Positions 1 through 9,442 of a stretch of DNA of 64,000 bases are shown here, piece by piece (the stretch's first letter is position 1; every line of letters starts with the position of its first letter). This DNA comes from Pseudomonas fortuita (GTDB taxonomy: Bacteria; Pseudomonadota; Gammaproteobacteria; Pseudomonadales; Pseudomonadaceae). The stretch spans positions 1,653,501 through 1,717,500 of the forward strand of contig NZ_CP114035.2 in the NCBI RefSeq assembly GCF_026898135.2, written 5' to 3'. The position numbers and the translations under genes are program-made. The notes below the pieces were generated by a model, which ran no database searches, was not told the DNA's origin, and was given only the letters and a program-made list of their open reading frames with translations.

Positions 1-192
1 CGTGACCCGTCGCAGCGCCGCGCCGAGCCGTTGACCGACGCCGATCATGCCCAGCACCCGACGGGTAGGGTGGGCACCGTGGAAGATGTGGCGGCCATGG
101 TTGCCTGGCTGTTGTCGCGCCAGGCGGCGTTTGTCACTGGCCAGGAGTTTGTGGTCGACGGCGGCATGACCCGCAAGATGATCTACACCTGA
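1..192 (+). CDS. SDR family oxidoreductase (C-terminal part, 5' cut by window edge)
   Basis: Open from base 1 in frame 1 to a TGA at 190-192, giving the last 63 residues. The visible part reads [18 protein letters not shown], then [13 protein letters not shown]. This is the usual C-terminal end of short-chain dehydrogenases: the GR(V/I)GxPEDVA helix, then the VTGQxxxVDGG strand that precedes the substrate-binding tail. The NAD(P) Rossmann motif and the Ser-Tyr-Lys catalytic residues lie upstream of the window, so substrate and cofactor cannot be judged. The next genes are tRNAs with their own promoter, so this is the end of a transcription unit. Confidence 0.85.
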   Translation, partial: RDPSQRRAEPLTDADHAQHPTGRVGTVEDVAAMVAWLLSRQAAFVTGQEFVVDGGMTRKMIYT

Positions 193-212
193 ACATTCTG
201 CTTATCATTTAC

Positions 213-308
213 GGGCCTCTTCGCGGGTGAACCCGCTCCCACAGGTACAGCGCAGTGCTAAAGACCTGTGCCGTACCTGTGGGAGCGGGTTTACCCGCGA
301 AGGGGCCC
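213..308. repeat. REP inverted pair (Pseudomonas putida type)
   Basis: Two facing copies of a REP unit. The left copy reads TCGCGGGTGAACCCGCTCCC and the right copy GGGAGCGGGTTTACCCGCGA, separated by about 45 bases, with outer GGGCC ends also complementary. It lies just downstream of the SDR stop codon, where it can act as a transcript-stabilising hairpin or terminator. Related units recur at about 6.7, 8.3, 16.0, 19.7, 21.5, 35.9, 40.4 and 62.6 kb. Confidence 0.85.
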
Positions 309-360
309 GTACAGGCAAGCGCACTATTTTGCCCTTTTTGAAAAATATTCAATGGGGCTA

Positions 361-389
361 TTGACTTAGCTTCGCCATCTGCGTAAATT
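361..389 (+). promoter_or_regulatory. Predicted sigma70 promoter of the tRNA-Val/Asp cluster
   Basis: TTGACT at 361-366 and TAAATT at 384-389 are separated by 17 bases. A GC-rich stretch (CGCGGCC) follows the -10 element, the discriminator type expected of stringently controlled stable-RNA promoters. Transcription would begin about 35 bases before the mature tRNA-Val end. Confidence 0.6.
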
Positions 390-430
390 TCGCGGCCTCA
401 GCGAAGCAAACGCAACAAGCAACATCGCGA

Positions 431-506
431 GGGTGATTAGCTCAGCCGGGAGAGCATCTGCCTTACAAGCAGAGGGTCGGCGGTTCGATCCCGTCATCAC
501 CCACCA
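431..506 (+). tRNA. tRNA-Val (anticodon TAC)
   Basis: 76 bases with the CCA end encoded. Acceptor stem GGGTGAT pairs with ATCACCC. The anticodon arm CTGCC-TTACAAG-CAG places TAC at the anticodon, and the T arm contains GGTTCGATCC. First tRNA of a four-gene cluster. Confidence 0.95.
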
Positions 507-570
507 CTTCCTGAGAAGTTCCTGGTGCAAGGTTTCGCAAGAAGCCCATGGCCAGAGAGGAACGCACTGC

Positions 571-647
571 GCAGCGGTAGTTCAGTCGGTTAGAATACCG
601 GCCTGTCACGCCGGGGGTCGCGGGTTCGAGTCCCGTCCGCTGCGCCA
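571..647 (+). tRNA. tRNA-Asp (anticodon GTC), copy 1
   Basis: 77 bases with encoded CCA. Acceptor GCAGCGG pairs with CCGCTGC. Anticodon loop CTGTCAC gives GTC, and the T arm is GGTTCGAGTCC. Identical in sequence to the copies at 748-824 and 966-1042. Confidence 0.95.
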
Positions 648-747
648 TTTTTCAGTAACAGATGGGTGCTTTGCACCGGTCTGAAGCCACAAGGCAAATT
701 GTCTTTGGCTGATCCCAGTTTCAATCAGGTGCAAGCCTGAACGATAC

Positions 748-824
748 GCAGCGGTAGTTCAGTCGGTTAGAATACCGGCCTGTCACGCCGGGGGTCGCGG
801 GTTCGAGTCCCGTCCGCTGCGCCA
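748..824 (+). tRNA. tRNA-Asp (anticodon GTC), copy 2
   Basis: Identical to copy 1. Unlike copy 1, its 5' flank (CAGTTTCAATCAGGTGCAAGCCTGA) and 3' flank (CCTTGAAGC followed by a hairpin and T tract) closely resemble those of copy 3, so copies 2 and 3 are tandem duplicates of a unit of about 218 bp. Confidence 0.95.
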
Positions 825-870
825 TCTTCGCTTCAAGGTCCCTAGAACACCTTGAAGCAAACACAAGAGA

Positions 871-894
871 AGCGATCATGTTATCGCTTTTTTT
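871..894 (+). terminator. Rho-independent terminator between tRNA-Asp copies 2 and 3
   Basis: AGCGAT (871-876) pairs with ATCGCT (883-888) and is followed by a T run (TCGCTTTTTTTG). The stem is short (6 bp). It occupies the same place relative to copy 2 as the terminator at 1086-1109 does relative to copy 3. Confidence 0.6.
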
Positions 895-965
895 GTGCCT
901 GCCCTGAGGCCTTGGCGCCGGAAGGGTAGACCCAGGTTTCAATCGGGTGAAAGCCTGAATGATAC

Positions 966-1042
966 GCAGCGGTAGTTCAGTCGGTTAGAATACCGGCCTG
1001 TCACGCCGGGGGTCGCGGGTTCGAGTCCCGTCCGCTGCGCCA
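966..1042 (+). tRNA. tRNA-Asp (anticodon GTC), copy 3
   Basis: Identical 77-base tRNA-Asp with encoded CCA. If the hairpin at 871-894 terminates efficiently, this copy depends on read-through or on a promoter within the preceding 70 bases, where no good -35/-10 pair is visible. Confidence 0.95.
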
Positions 1043-1085
1043 TCTTTGCCTCAAGGCCCCTTTGAACGCCTTGAAGCACAAAAAG

Positions 1086-1109
1086 AGCGACCTTAGGGTC
1101 GCTTTTTTT
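1086..1109 (+). terminator. Rho-independent terminator of the tRNA cluster
   Basis: Perfect 7-bp stem AGCGACC / GGTCGCT with a 4-base loop, followed directly by seven Ts (1103-1109). Confidence 0.85.
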
Positions 1110-1240
1110 GTTTCTGCGGCTGAAAACCTGTCTTTACCCATTTTTACACCAACCTGACAGACTCTTCACCGACCAGTGGTTCCTGTGCCTGCCTGCTGTG
1201 TTGCACAATAGGCACCTTCTCGACTTACCCGGAATTCGCA

Positions 1241-2068
1241 ATGACCAGATCTTCCGTCTTTGGTGCGCTCGGGCTGGCCCTGGTGCTGGCGGGGGTGGCC
1301 GGTTGTTCCTCGAAAAAGACTGCCGTGTACGAGCACGAGAACTTCGATGACTCGGGTACCTTCTCGCGCAGCTTTCCGGTGAGCGATGCCGGCACTTGCG
1401 AGGCCGCCCGGCGTGCCTTGCTCAGCCAGGGCTACATCATTACCAACAGCGGTGCCAACCAGGTGGTGGGCAACAAGAGCTTCCAGCAGAACAGCGAGAA
1501 TCACCTGCAGATCAGCTTCAACGTGACCTGTGCGCCGGATGTGAGCGACGAACAGCGCTCGACCATGTTCGCCAACGCCCTGCAGGACCGTTACGCGCTG
1601 AAAAAATCCAACACCTCCGCCAGCCTGGGCGTGGGGGTACTGGGTTCGGTATCGATGCCGATCGGCTCCAGCGACGACTCGATGGTCAAGGTGGCCAGCG
1701 AAACGGTGACGGCAGCGCAGTTCTATGACCGTTATTTCGCCTTGGTAGAGAGCTACCTGCCCAAGCCCAAGCCTAAGAAGGTTGAAGAAGCCAAGGTCGA
1801 GGCGCCCAAGGTTCCGAAGCCAGCGGTAGAACTGGGGTTACCTGAGCAGGCAGCGGCGAACCCGGTGGCGCCTGCGCCGGCTCCGGAAGCGGCACCGGAG
1901 GCGCAAGATGCACCTGCGCCGGCCGTTGCCCCGGCCAGTGAAGCGGCAGCGGCACCGGTGGTGGATGACAGCCAGGGCTCGCAGCCGGTGGCGCCGCCGG
2001 CCGAAGCTGCGCCTATTCAGGTGCAGCAGCAATCCCAGCCTGCCGAGGCCGCGTCACCCTCCCTTTGA
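1241..2068 (+). CDS. DUF2242 family lipoprotein
   Basis: 275 residues. The N-terminus has a hydrophobic stretch ending in a lipobox (AGVAGC, Cys22), so the protein should be lipidated. Residues about 30-170 hold the DUF2242-like globular part, with two conserved-looking cysteines (in GTCEAARR and FNVTCAPD). From about residue 175 the chain becomes a low-complexity Pro/Ala/Glu tail built of PAPAPEAAPEA-type runs, likely a flexible or wall-spanning linker. Function of the family is unknown. It stands alone between the tRNA terminator and the microprotein. The ATG is poorly served by a Shine-Dalgarno (only GGAA nearby), but the signal sequence fixes this start well. Confidence 0.8.
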   Translation: MTRSSVFGALGLALVLAGVAGCSSKKTAVYEHENFDDSGTFSRSFPVSDAGTCEAARRALLSQGYIITNSGANQVVGNKSFQQNSENHLQISFNVTCAPDVSDEQRSTMFANALQDRYALKKSNTSASLGVGVLGSVSMPIGSSDDSMVKVASETVTAAQFYDRYFALVESYLPKPKPKKVEEAKVEAPKVPKPAVELGLPEQAAANPVAPAPAPEAAPEAQDAPAPAVAPASEAAAAPVVDDSQGSQPVAPPAEAAPIQVQQQSQPAEAASPSL

Positions 2069-2215
2069 CTGTTTGCCTGTTACAGACACCCGCGATAACT
2101 TCCTGAACCCCTGCTACGTTTACCACTCATAAGCTTGTCATCATCCCTTCATCCCACCTGCTTAGGCTGAAGGCGATACCTACGAAGACAATATGAGTAA
2201 AGAGGACGCAGGGCG

Positions 2216-2302
2216 ATGGATGATTACCAGGAAGAACTACTCGAAACCCAGGCTTACGAACTGGACACCCCGGAACCGGCTGAAGACGCTACCGAGCTTT
2301 AG
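2216..2302 (+). CDS. 28-residue acidic microprotein, function unknown
   Basis: ATG at 2216 follows a purine-rich Shine-Dalgarno region (AAGAGGACGCAGGGCG). The peptide is MDDYQEELLETQAYELDTPE followed by PAEDATEL: 28 residues, about ten of them acidic, one Tyr-Glu-Leu and one Thr-Glu-Leu motif and no basic residue. Its stop overlaps the stop of the convergent AraC gene by 4 bases. Composition and ribosome site argue for a real gene. No family is recognised. It could be a short regulatory or binding peptide. Confidence 0.5.
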   Translation: MDDYQEELLETQAYELDTPEPAEDATEL

Positions 2303-3339
2303 CCCGCCCGCCGCTGGTTGCGGCGGAACTCCCCCGGCGTTAGGCCCGTCCAGCGCTTGAATGCGCGCTGGAAGGCCTCGGCCGAAGCAAACCCCAACAG
2401 ATAGGCAATCTCGCCGAAGGCCAGCTCCGTGTCACGGATATAGGTCTCGGCCAGGTCGCGCCGCGTTTCGTTGAGCAGGTCGCGAAAGCGCGTGCCTTCT
2501 TCGGCGAGTTTGCGGCGCAACGTCCAGGTCGGTAGCTGTAAGTGCAGCGCCACTTCTTCCAGGTCCGGTTCACGGCCGCCATTGAGCAGCGGGCCCAGCA
2601 AGTGGGTAATGCGTTCACCCAGGCTGCGCACCCGTGTGCGTTGCAGCAGCTCTGCCTCACACAGTTGCAGCAGGTGCTGCCAGGTGCTCGGGCAATGCCT
2701 TGGGTTGGCCAGTTGCAGGGTTGCGCGGCTTAGCCGCAGCTGGTTGCCCTCGGCCGCGAATTGTACAGGTGTGTTGCACAGCGCCTGATAACACTTGGCG
2801 TAGGCAGGGGCGGCAAACTCGATGTCCAGGCGCTCGGCCTGCACCTGTGTGCCGGCCAGGTCGGCAAGTTGCGCCAGCCAGCCGGCAAGCAGTGAGTCGA
2901 CCACGAAGCGGTTGTAGGCGTTGTAAGGGCTGATGGAGTAGAAACGCAACCAGGCGCCTTGGGCGTCTTCCTCAAAGCTGGAGTGGCCACGGTAGTTGGC
3001 CCCATACAGTGGCTCGAAGCGCAGCAGGGTGCGCGCCGCGTCGCCCAGTGTCGGTGCCTGGGCGGCGGTGACCCCGGCCAGGCCGGCATGCGCAAGGCGG
3101 CTCAGGCGGCCCATGTGCAGGCCCAGTGCGGCCTCGCCGCTCAGCTCGATGGCTGCGTGGCCCAGGTGCATGTAACGGGGGATCGACAAGCGCGCGCCGG
3201 CCTCGGCAAGGCGGGGCGCACCCAGACCATAACGGCGCAGCAGGGGCTCGGGGTCGTGCCCCAGTTCGCGCAGGGCCTCTGTCAGCGGCTGGACAAAGCC
3301 TACCGAAAGGTCGCCCAGGCGTACGCGGGGGCGGGTCAT
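2299..3339 (-). CDS. AraC family transcriptional regulator (arabinose-binding-like N domain)
   Basis: 346 residues. Residues about 20-205 match the OruR/ArgR-like sensor half common in pseudomonad AraC proteins (Arabinose_bd type). Residues about 245-340 hold the double HTH, with LEEVALHLQLPTWTLRRKL and the second-helix signature FGEIAYLLGFASAEAFQRAF followed by W-TG-TPGEFR. The gene starts 4 bp after the stop of the nitrilase-fold gene on the same strand, so the two are almost certainly co-transcribed. The inducer is unknown. Confidence 0.85.
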   Translation of the reverse strand: MTRPRVRLGDLSVGFVQPLTEALRELGHDPEPLLRRYGLGAPRLAEAGARLSIPRYMHLGHAAIELSGEAALGLHMGRLSRLAHAGLAGVTAAQAPTLGDAARTLLRFEPLYGANYRGHSSFEEDAQGAWLRFYSISPYNAYNRFVVDSLLAGWLAQLADLAGTQVQAERLDIEFAAPAYAKCYQALCNTPVQFAAEGNQLRLSRATLQLANPRHCPSTWQHLLQLCEAELLQRTRVRSLGERITHLLGPLLNGGREPDLEEVALHLQLPTWTLRRKLAEEGTRFRDLLNETRRDLAETYIRDTELAFGEIAYLLGFASAEAFQRAFKRWTGLTPGEFRRNQRRAG

Positions 3340-3343
3340 GAGC

Positions 3344-4462
3344 CTACAGCCACAGATTCAGCAGGCGGGCGCCAGGGCTGGGGGGACCCGTCAGCAACTC
3401 ACCCGACTGTCGGGCAAAGCCCTGGCCGTCGCTGGCCTGCTCCCAGAACTGCCCGCGCATGAACACGCTCATGCTGCTGACGCTGGCCCCGGCTGCCTCG
3501 GTCAGGCGTTGCCAGGCAGTCTGTTCGCTGACCTCGCCCCGTTGCAGGGCCAGCCCTGCGCTGGCGTCCTGGTGGCGATTGCCGCGCCATGACGCTTCCC
3601 AGCTACCCTTGCCGCTGAGGAACACCGGGTTGGCGATCAGCTGTACCGCTTGTTGTGCCAGTTGCTCATGGTTTTGCGGATACCAGCTGTCACTGCCCAC
3701 CAGGACACCCAAGCGGCCGGCCGGGGTTTGCACCACTTGCAGCGGTTGCTGGCGGCCATCATGGACGTAGCGGCGGATTTCACTGTCGGGGAACTGTTGG
3801 CGCTGTGGCTGGCCCAGCAGCGAGCCATCTGCGGCAAACACCAGGCTGCTGTTGAACAGCGGGCCACTGCCGGCATGCAGCACGCCTTGTTTGACATAGG
3901 GTGCGGGCAGCACGATGGAGCCGGCCACCAGGGTGACGCCGAACTCCTTGGCCAACCCGCCGAACAACTGCTGATAGTCTGCGGCCATTTGCTCGGCCTT
4001 CATGCGCAAATGCGCGTCAGCGCGCCAGTCGTCGCCGTCTGCGCCGAGTATTGCCAGGCCGTAGCGCAGCGGGTTGCTCAGCTCCAGCCACTGCAAGGCC
4101 TCGCGGCTGTGCGTGACTTGATAAAGCTCATTCTTTTCCCCACGCGCCCACAGCCAGGTGCCGATGTGCTCCGGCAGCACCACCACCGTGCGCGGGCTCA
4201 CCAGCCCTTGCGCGCGGGCTTGCTCCAGATAAGCCGCGAGCTTGCGGTGCAGGCGTTGCAGGTTCTGGTAGTCGCCCGGGTACAGCAGCGGCTCGACGCC
4301 CAGCAGATTACCGTGCTCGCCCGGCACGCCATGGTTGAGGGCCAGCTCGATGCGCAGGTCGGACAGGTAGTGGCCTTCTGGGCGCTGCTGGGTCCAGAAG
4401 CCGTAGCCGCACAGGGAGGCGATCATCACCAGCGCCAGCGCGCTTGCCAGGAGTTTTCGCAT
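3344..4462 (-). CDS. Nitrilase-fold (carbon-nitrogen hydrolase) protein lacking catalytic Lys and Cys
   Basis: 372 residues. An N-terminal hydrophobic segment (residues 3-24) should anchor or export it. The fold follows the nitrilase/apolipoprotein N-acyltransferase pattern: VVVLPEHIG supplies the Glu (E98), and GRLGVLVGSDSWYPQ corresponds to the usual G-V-x-I-C-Y-D-x-x-F-P block. Here Gly256 sits where the nucleophilic Cys should be. The Lys expected in the region after ADGSLLG is replaced by a Gln/Arg-rich stretch. Two of the three catalytic residues are therefore missing, and a binding or sensory role is more likely than amidase activity. Its tight coupling to the following AraC gene fits an accessory sensory role, but that is inference. 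Confidence 0.75.
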   Translation of the reverse strand: MRKLLASALALVMIASLCGYGFWTQQRPEGHYLSDLRIELALNHGVPGEHGNLLGVEPLLYPGDYQNLQRLHRKLAAYLEQARAQGLVSPRTVVVLPEHIGTWLWARGEKNELYQVTHSREALQWLELSNPLRYGLAILGADGDDWRADAHLRMKAEQMAADYQQLFGGLAKEFGVTLVAGSIVLPAPYVKQGVLHAGSGPLFNSSLVFAADGSLLGQPQRQQFPDSEIRRYVHDGRQQPLQVVQTPAGRLGVLVGSDSWYPQNHEQLAQQAVQLIANPVFLSGKGSWEASWRGNRHQDASAGLALQRGEVSEQTAWQRLTEAAGASVSSMSVFMRGQFWEQASDGQGFARQSGELLTGPPSPGARLLNLWL

Positions 4463-4582
4463 GGAACAGGACGAGGCCTTGAGAACCGAGGGTTCCCTAG
4501 GGTAGTCCGGCTGTACGTCAGGATCAATAACTTGTCATTTTCGATCATTGAGCCCATTCAAACGGCTGTTTAATCTCGCTGA

Positions 4583-6691
<2,109 letters not shown>

Positions 6692-6699
6692 GATTGCTG

Positions 6700-6757
6700 G
6701 GGCTGCTTTGCAGCCCTTCGCGGGCTTGCCCGCGAACGGCCGCACAGCGGCCCCAGG
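6700..6757. repeat. REP-type hairpins after fadH
   Basis: GGGCTGC (6700-6706) / GCAGCCC (6710-6716) forms a perfect 7-bp hairpin. It is followed by TTCGCGGGC-TTGCCCGCGAA and GGCCGC-ACAGCGGCC, a second and third palindrome. It fills the gap between fadH and the next gene and probably limits read-through. Confidence 0.65.
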
Positions 6758-6779
6758 ATTTCGCTGGTAAACTCGCACG

Positions 6780-7709
6780 ATGCTTTTCGACCTCCCTCAA
6801 GCGCTCCTGCAACCCCTGAACCTGCCTTGGCTGGCAACTGCCAATGTCGAGGCCGCCATCCTGCGGCTGGACCTGATCGACCCACTGGTCAGCGGCAACA
6901 AGTGGTTCAAGCTTCGCCATCACCTGCAACAAGCCAGCGTCAGCAAAGCCCCGGGCCTGATCAGCCTTGGCGGCAATCACTCCAACCACTTGCACGCCCT
7001 GGCCGCCGCCGGCAAGCGCTTCGGCTTCGCCACCGCCGGCCTGCTGCGGGGCCACGTTCAGGAAACACCTACGGTGCGTGACCTTCAGGCGTTGGGCATG
7101 GAGCTGCACTGGCTCGGCTACGGCGGCTACCGCGCGCGCAACGAAACCGGATTCTGGGGCCCCTGGCAGTCACGCTACCCAGGCTGGCATTGCATCCCCG
7201 AAGGCGGCGGCGGCCCGGCTGGTGCACAGGGCTGTGCGCTGATCATGCAGCAGGCGCGTTCGCAGCTCACGGCATTGGGCTGGTCGGGCTACGATGCCTG
7301 GTGGCTGGCTGCTGGAACCGGTACTACCCTGGCCGGCCTGGTGCTGGCCGAGGCGGGTGCGCATGTCGTACATGGCGCATTGGCCGTGCCCAGGGATCAT
7401 GGCGTGCCGGAGACGGTGGCAGCATTGGCCGGTACACACGGCTACCAGCTACACGATGCGTGCCGTGGCGGTTTTGGCAAATTCGACGATGAGCTGCTGG
7501 CCTTCATTGCCGGGTGCGAGCAGCACAGTGGTGTACCGCTCGAGACCCTGTACACCGGCAAGGCCCTGCTGGCCCTGCGTGATCAGGTCGAGGCCGGGCT
7601 GTTTGCGCCCGGCACTCGCCTGATCGTTGTGCATACCGGTGGCCTGCAGGGCCGGCGCGGTTACTTGAAGGGCAGCATGCGCAGCAGCGTGTTGTCGCGC
7701 TGCACGTAG
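6780..7709 (+). CDS. PLP-dependent ACC deaminase / D-cysteine desulfhydrase family protein
   Basis: 309 residues, fold type II PLP enzyme. SGNKWFKL supplies the PLP lysine (K41), SLGGNHSNH (62-70) the phosphate/substrate loop, and AAGTGTTLAG the glycine-rich PLP phosphate cup. TLYTGKALLAL near the C-terminus matches the region carrying the family Tyr. The chain is about 30 residues shorter than true ACC deaminases, so a D-cysteine desulfhydrase-like or unknown beta-elimination activity is more likely than ACC deamination. The last 16 codons run into the 3' end of the convergent cytochrome gene (49 bp overlap). Confidence 0.75.
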   Translation: MLFDLPQALLQPLNLPWLATANVEAAILRLDLIDPLVSGNKWFKLRHHLQQASVSKAPGLISLGGNHSNHLHALAAAGKRFGFATAGLLRGHVQETPTVRDLQALGMELHWLGYGGYRARNETGFWGPWQSRYPGWHCIPEGGGGPAGAQGCALIMQQARSQLTALGWSGYDAWWLAAGTGTTLAGLVLAEAGAHVVHGALAVPRDHGVPETVAALAGTHGYQLHDACRGGFGKFDDELLAFIAGCEQHSGVPLETLYTGKALLALRDQVEAGLFAPGTRLIVVHTGGLQGRRGYLKGSMRSSVLSRCT

Positions 7710-8206
7710 TGGTGATACAGCCCGGCCAGGGCGTGCAGGCCGATCAACCAGTAGCCCCAACTGCCCACGCGTTCATGCCAGCCTTTGATGAACTTGGCCT
7801 GGTCCGGGTCCGGGCCAATCAGGTGTGGCAGCTCCAGGCCGAAGAACGGCACAGGTTTGTCGGCGGCGCTGAGGATCAGCCAGCCGGCCAGTGGCATGCC
7901 GATCATCAGCAGGTACAGCGCCAGGTGCATCAGGTGCGCAAGCCCGGTCTGCCAGGCCGGCGGCTTGGGCACGATGGGCGGGGTAGGGCGGCTCAGGCGC
8001 ATGGCCAGGCGCAGCCAGACCAGCACGAACACGCTCAGCCCGAGCATGAAGTGCAGGTCTTTCATCAGATTGCGTTCGGCGCTGTCCTTGGGGAACAGGC
8101 CACGCAGTTCGATGAGCGCATAAACAGCGGCCAGCAGCACCAGCATCAGCCAATGCAGGGCGATGGACACGCGTGCGTAATGGGTCGCGGGGTTGGATGA
8201 AACCAT
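7661..8206 (-). CDS. Cytochrome b561 family membrane protein
   Basis: 181 residues with four hydrophobic helices (about 13-35, 49-70, 88-112 and 148-166). Histidines at transmembrane positions (H18 in IALHW, H52, H144, H158) are those expected to ligate two b hemes in the CybB/YodB family. Such proteins move electrons from quinol in the inner membrane, in some cases quenching superoxide. GAGGA precedes the ATG at a good distance. Convergent with the PLP gene. Confidence 0.9.
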   Translation of the reverse strand: MVSSNPATHYARVSIALHWLMLVLLAAVYALIELRGLFPKDSAERNLMKDLHFMLGLSVFVLVWLRLAMRLSRPTPPIVPKPPAWQTGLAHLMHLALYLLMIGMPLAGWLILSAADKPVPFFGLELPHLIGPDPDQAKFIKGWHERVGSWGYWLIGLHALAGLYHHYVQRDNTLLRMLPFK

Positions 8207-8319
8207 GATCGGTCCTCGTCATCAGGTCAAAATGGCGCTCTTGCTGGCGCTCAGGTACCACTGTAGTGGTTACCAGAAATAAATCTTTGCGCTAGGTCTG
8301 TGAAAATTGTGTTGCCAGC

Positions 8320-8411
8320 ACCGGCCCTATCGCCGGCAAGCCAGCTCCCACAGGGACGATGCTGAGCCTGGGCTGTGCAGTGGGAGCTGGCTTGCCGGCG
8401 ATAGGCCCGGT
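8320..8411. repeat. REP inverted pair
   Basis: ATCGCCGGCAAGCCAGCTCCCAC and its complement GTGGGAGCTGGCTTGCCGGCGAT face each other with about 30 bases between; outer ACCGGCC/GGCCCGGT also nearly pair. It lies between the start of the cytochrome gene and the 3' end of the DUF1853 gene. Confidence 0.85.
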
Positions 8412-8421
8412 ACAGGTAACA

Positions 8422-9354
8422 TCAGGCACCGGGCACGTGCGGCCAGTCATCAGCCACCAGAAACACCCGCTCCACCTCCTGCCAGGCACCCTCGGCATCA
8501 GCCTCCAACCTCACCAGCAACTGCGCCGGCGCCTGCCGCTCCAGCACATGCAACCAGGCCGCAAACTGCTCCACCGTCCAGCCTTCACCTGCCTCGACCC
8601 GCGCAGGTGCCAGCCAGGCATGCCGCTGCAAGGGCTGCCAATGTTCACCCTCTGCCATGACCCAGTCCCGCCGGCGCACCCAGCGCCCGTGCAAGTGCTG
8701 CGGGTTGGCGCCCGCGGGTGGCTCGGCATGGCCAGGCCATGGATAGAACAGGTAGCCACCCAGCCACACGTGTGCCTGCACCTGCTCAACCCCCAACCGC
8801 GCCAACAGCTCGCGGCTGTGCGCGCCGTTCGACATGGGCAACTGGTGCCCCGTCAGGTGCGCAAGTTTGCTCCCCAGCCGGTCATGGCACCCAGGTCCCA
8901 GCCAGGCATGCGGGTCGTGCCCGGCGTCTTGCGGCCCCAGGTACAACTTGATCGCCAGTTCCAGGTGGTGCACACCGTCGCGGTCGCGCAGCACCACGTC
9001 CAGCTCGCCCAGGGTGTGCCCACCGTCACGGATTGCCAGGTTGGCCGCCAGCAGCTCGATGCCGGGTGCCTGGCCCAGGGCAAATTGCCACAGCCGTTCG
9101 TAGTAAAGCCCCAGCCGCCGGCTGCCGAGCTTTGCCAGCCACGCTTGCAGCGGGCGATCGTCGGCATCCAGCGCTCGCAACCAGCCCTCGAGACGCTGCG
9201 GCTGCTGCGCCCAGAGGCTGCCCGTCAGCGGGTGGCGCTGGGGACAGGGCGGGGTGCTGAGCAGGGGCGGCGACAGCAGCGCCCAGGCCAGGTCGCGCAC
9301 GGCGGGGCGGCGTAGCTGCCGGGGCAGGTCGATGAGCAGGGCGAATGGCATCAT
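8422..9354 (-). CDS. DUF1853 family protein, PD-(D/E)XK-like
   Basis: 310 residues. The middle of the protein (about 110-140) reads GELDVVLRD followed by HHLELAIKLYL, an Asp plus Glu-x-Lys arrangement like the PD-(D/E)XK nuclease core, which fits the DUF1853 family. No substrate or partner is known to me. A second ATG directly follows the first. It is divergent from nadK, with about 90 bp between the two starts. Confidence 0.75.
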   Translation of the reverse strand: MMPFALLIDLPRQLRRPAVRDLAWALLSPPLLSTPPCPQRHPLTGSLWAQQPQRLEGWLRALDADDRPLQAWLAKLGSRRLGLYYERLWQFALGQAPGIELLAANLAIRDGGHTLGELDVVLRDRDGVHHLELAIKLYLGPQDAGHDPHAWLGPGCHDRLGSKLAHLTGHQLPMSNGAHSRELLARLGVEQVQAHVWLGGYLFYPWPGHAEPPAGANPQHLHGRWVRRRDWVMAEGEHWQPLQRHAWLAPARVEAGEGWTVEQFAAWLHVLERQAPAQLLVRLEADAEGAWQEVERVFLVADDWPHVPGA

Positions 9355-9442
9355 CCTGCGAGCATAGCCGGTTTGCCGCTACCCGGTGGTTTCGCCCATA
9401 ATCGGGCCATCGTCACCCGTCGCAGAGCCCCGCAGGAGCCCC

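Noticed and set aside
661..677. GGTGC-TTT-GCACC hairpin after tRNA-Asp copy 1 as a terminator
   Set aside because: Five-base stem and no T tract; probably irrelevant or a processing feature.
571..1042. Regularly repeated identical segments that might be read as a CRISPR-like array
   Set aside because: The repeats are complete tRNA-Asp genes with cloverleaf and CCA; spacers are processing flanks and terminators.
1166..1504. 112-codon antisense frame over the DUF2242 gene
   Set aside because: Shadow frame; the sense gene has a signal peptide and lipobox.
6780..7709. Naming the PLP enzyme as ACC deaminase (acdS)
   Set aside because: It is about 30 residues shorter than true ACC deaminases, and the residues that set ACC specificity could not be identified; only the family is supported.
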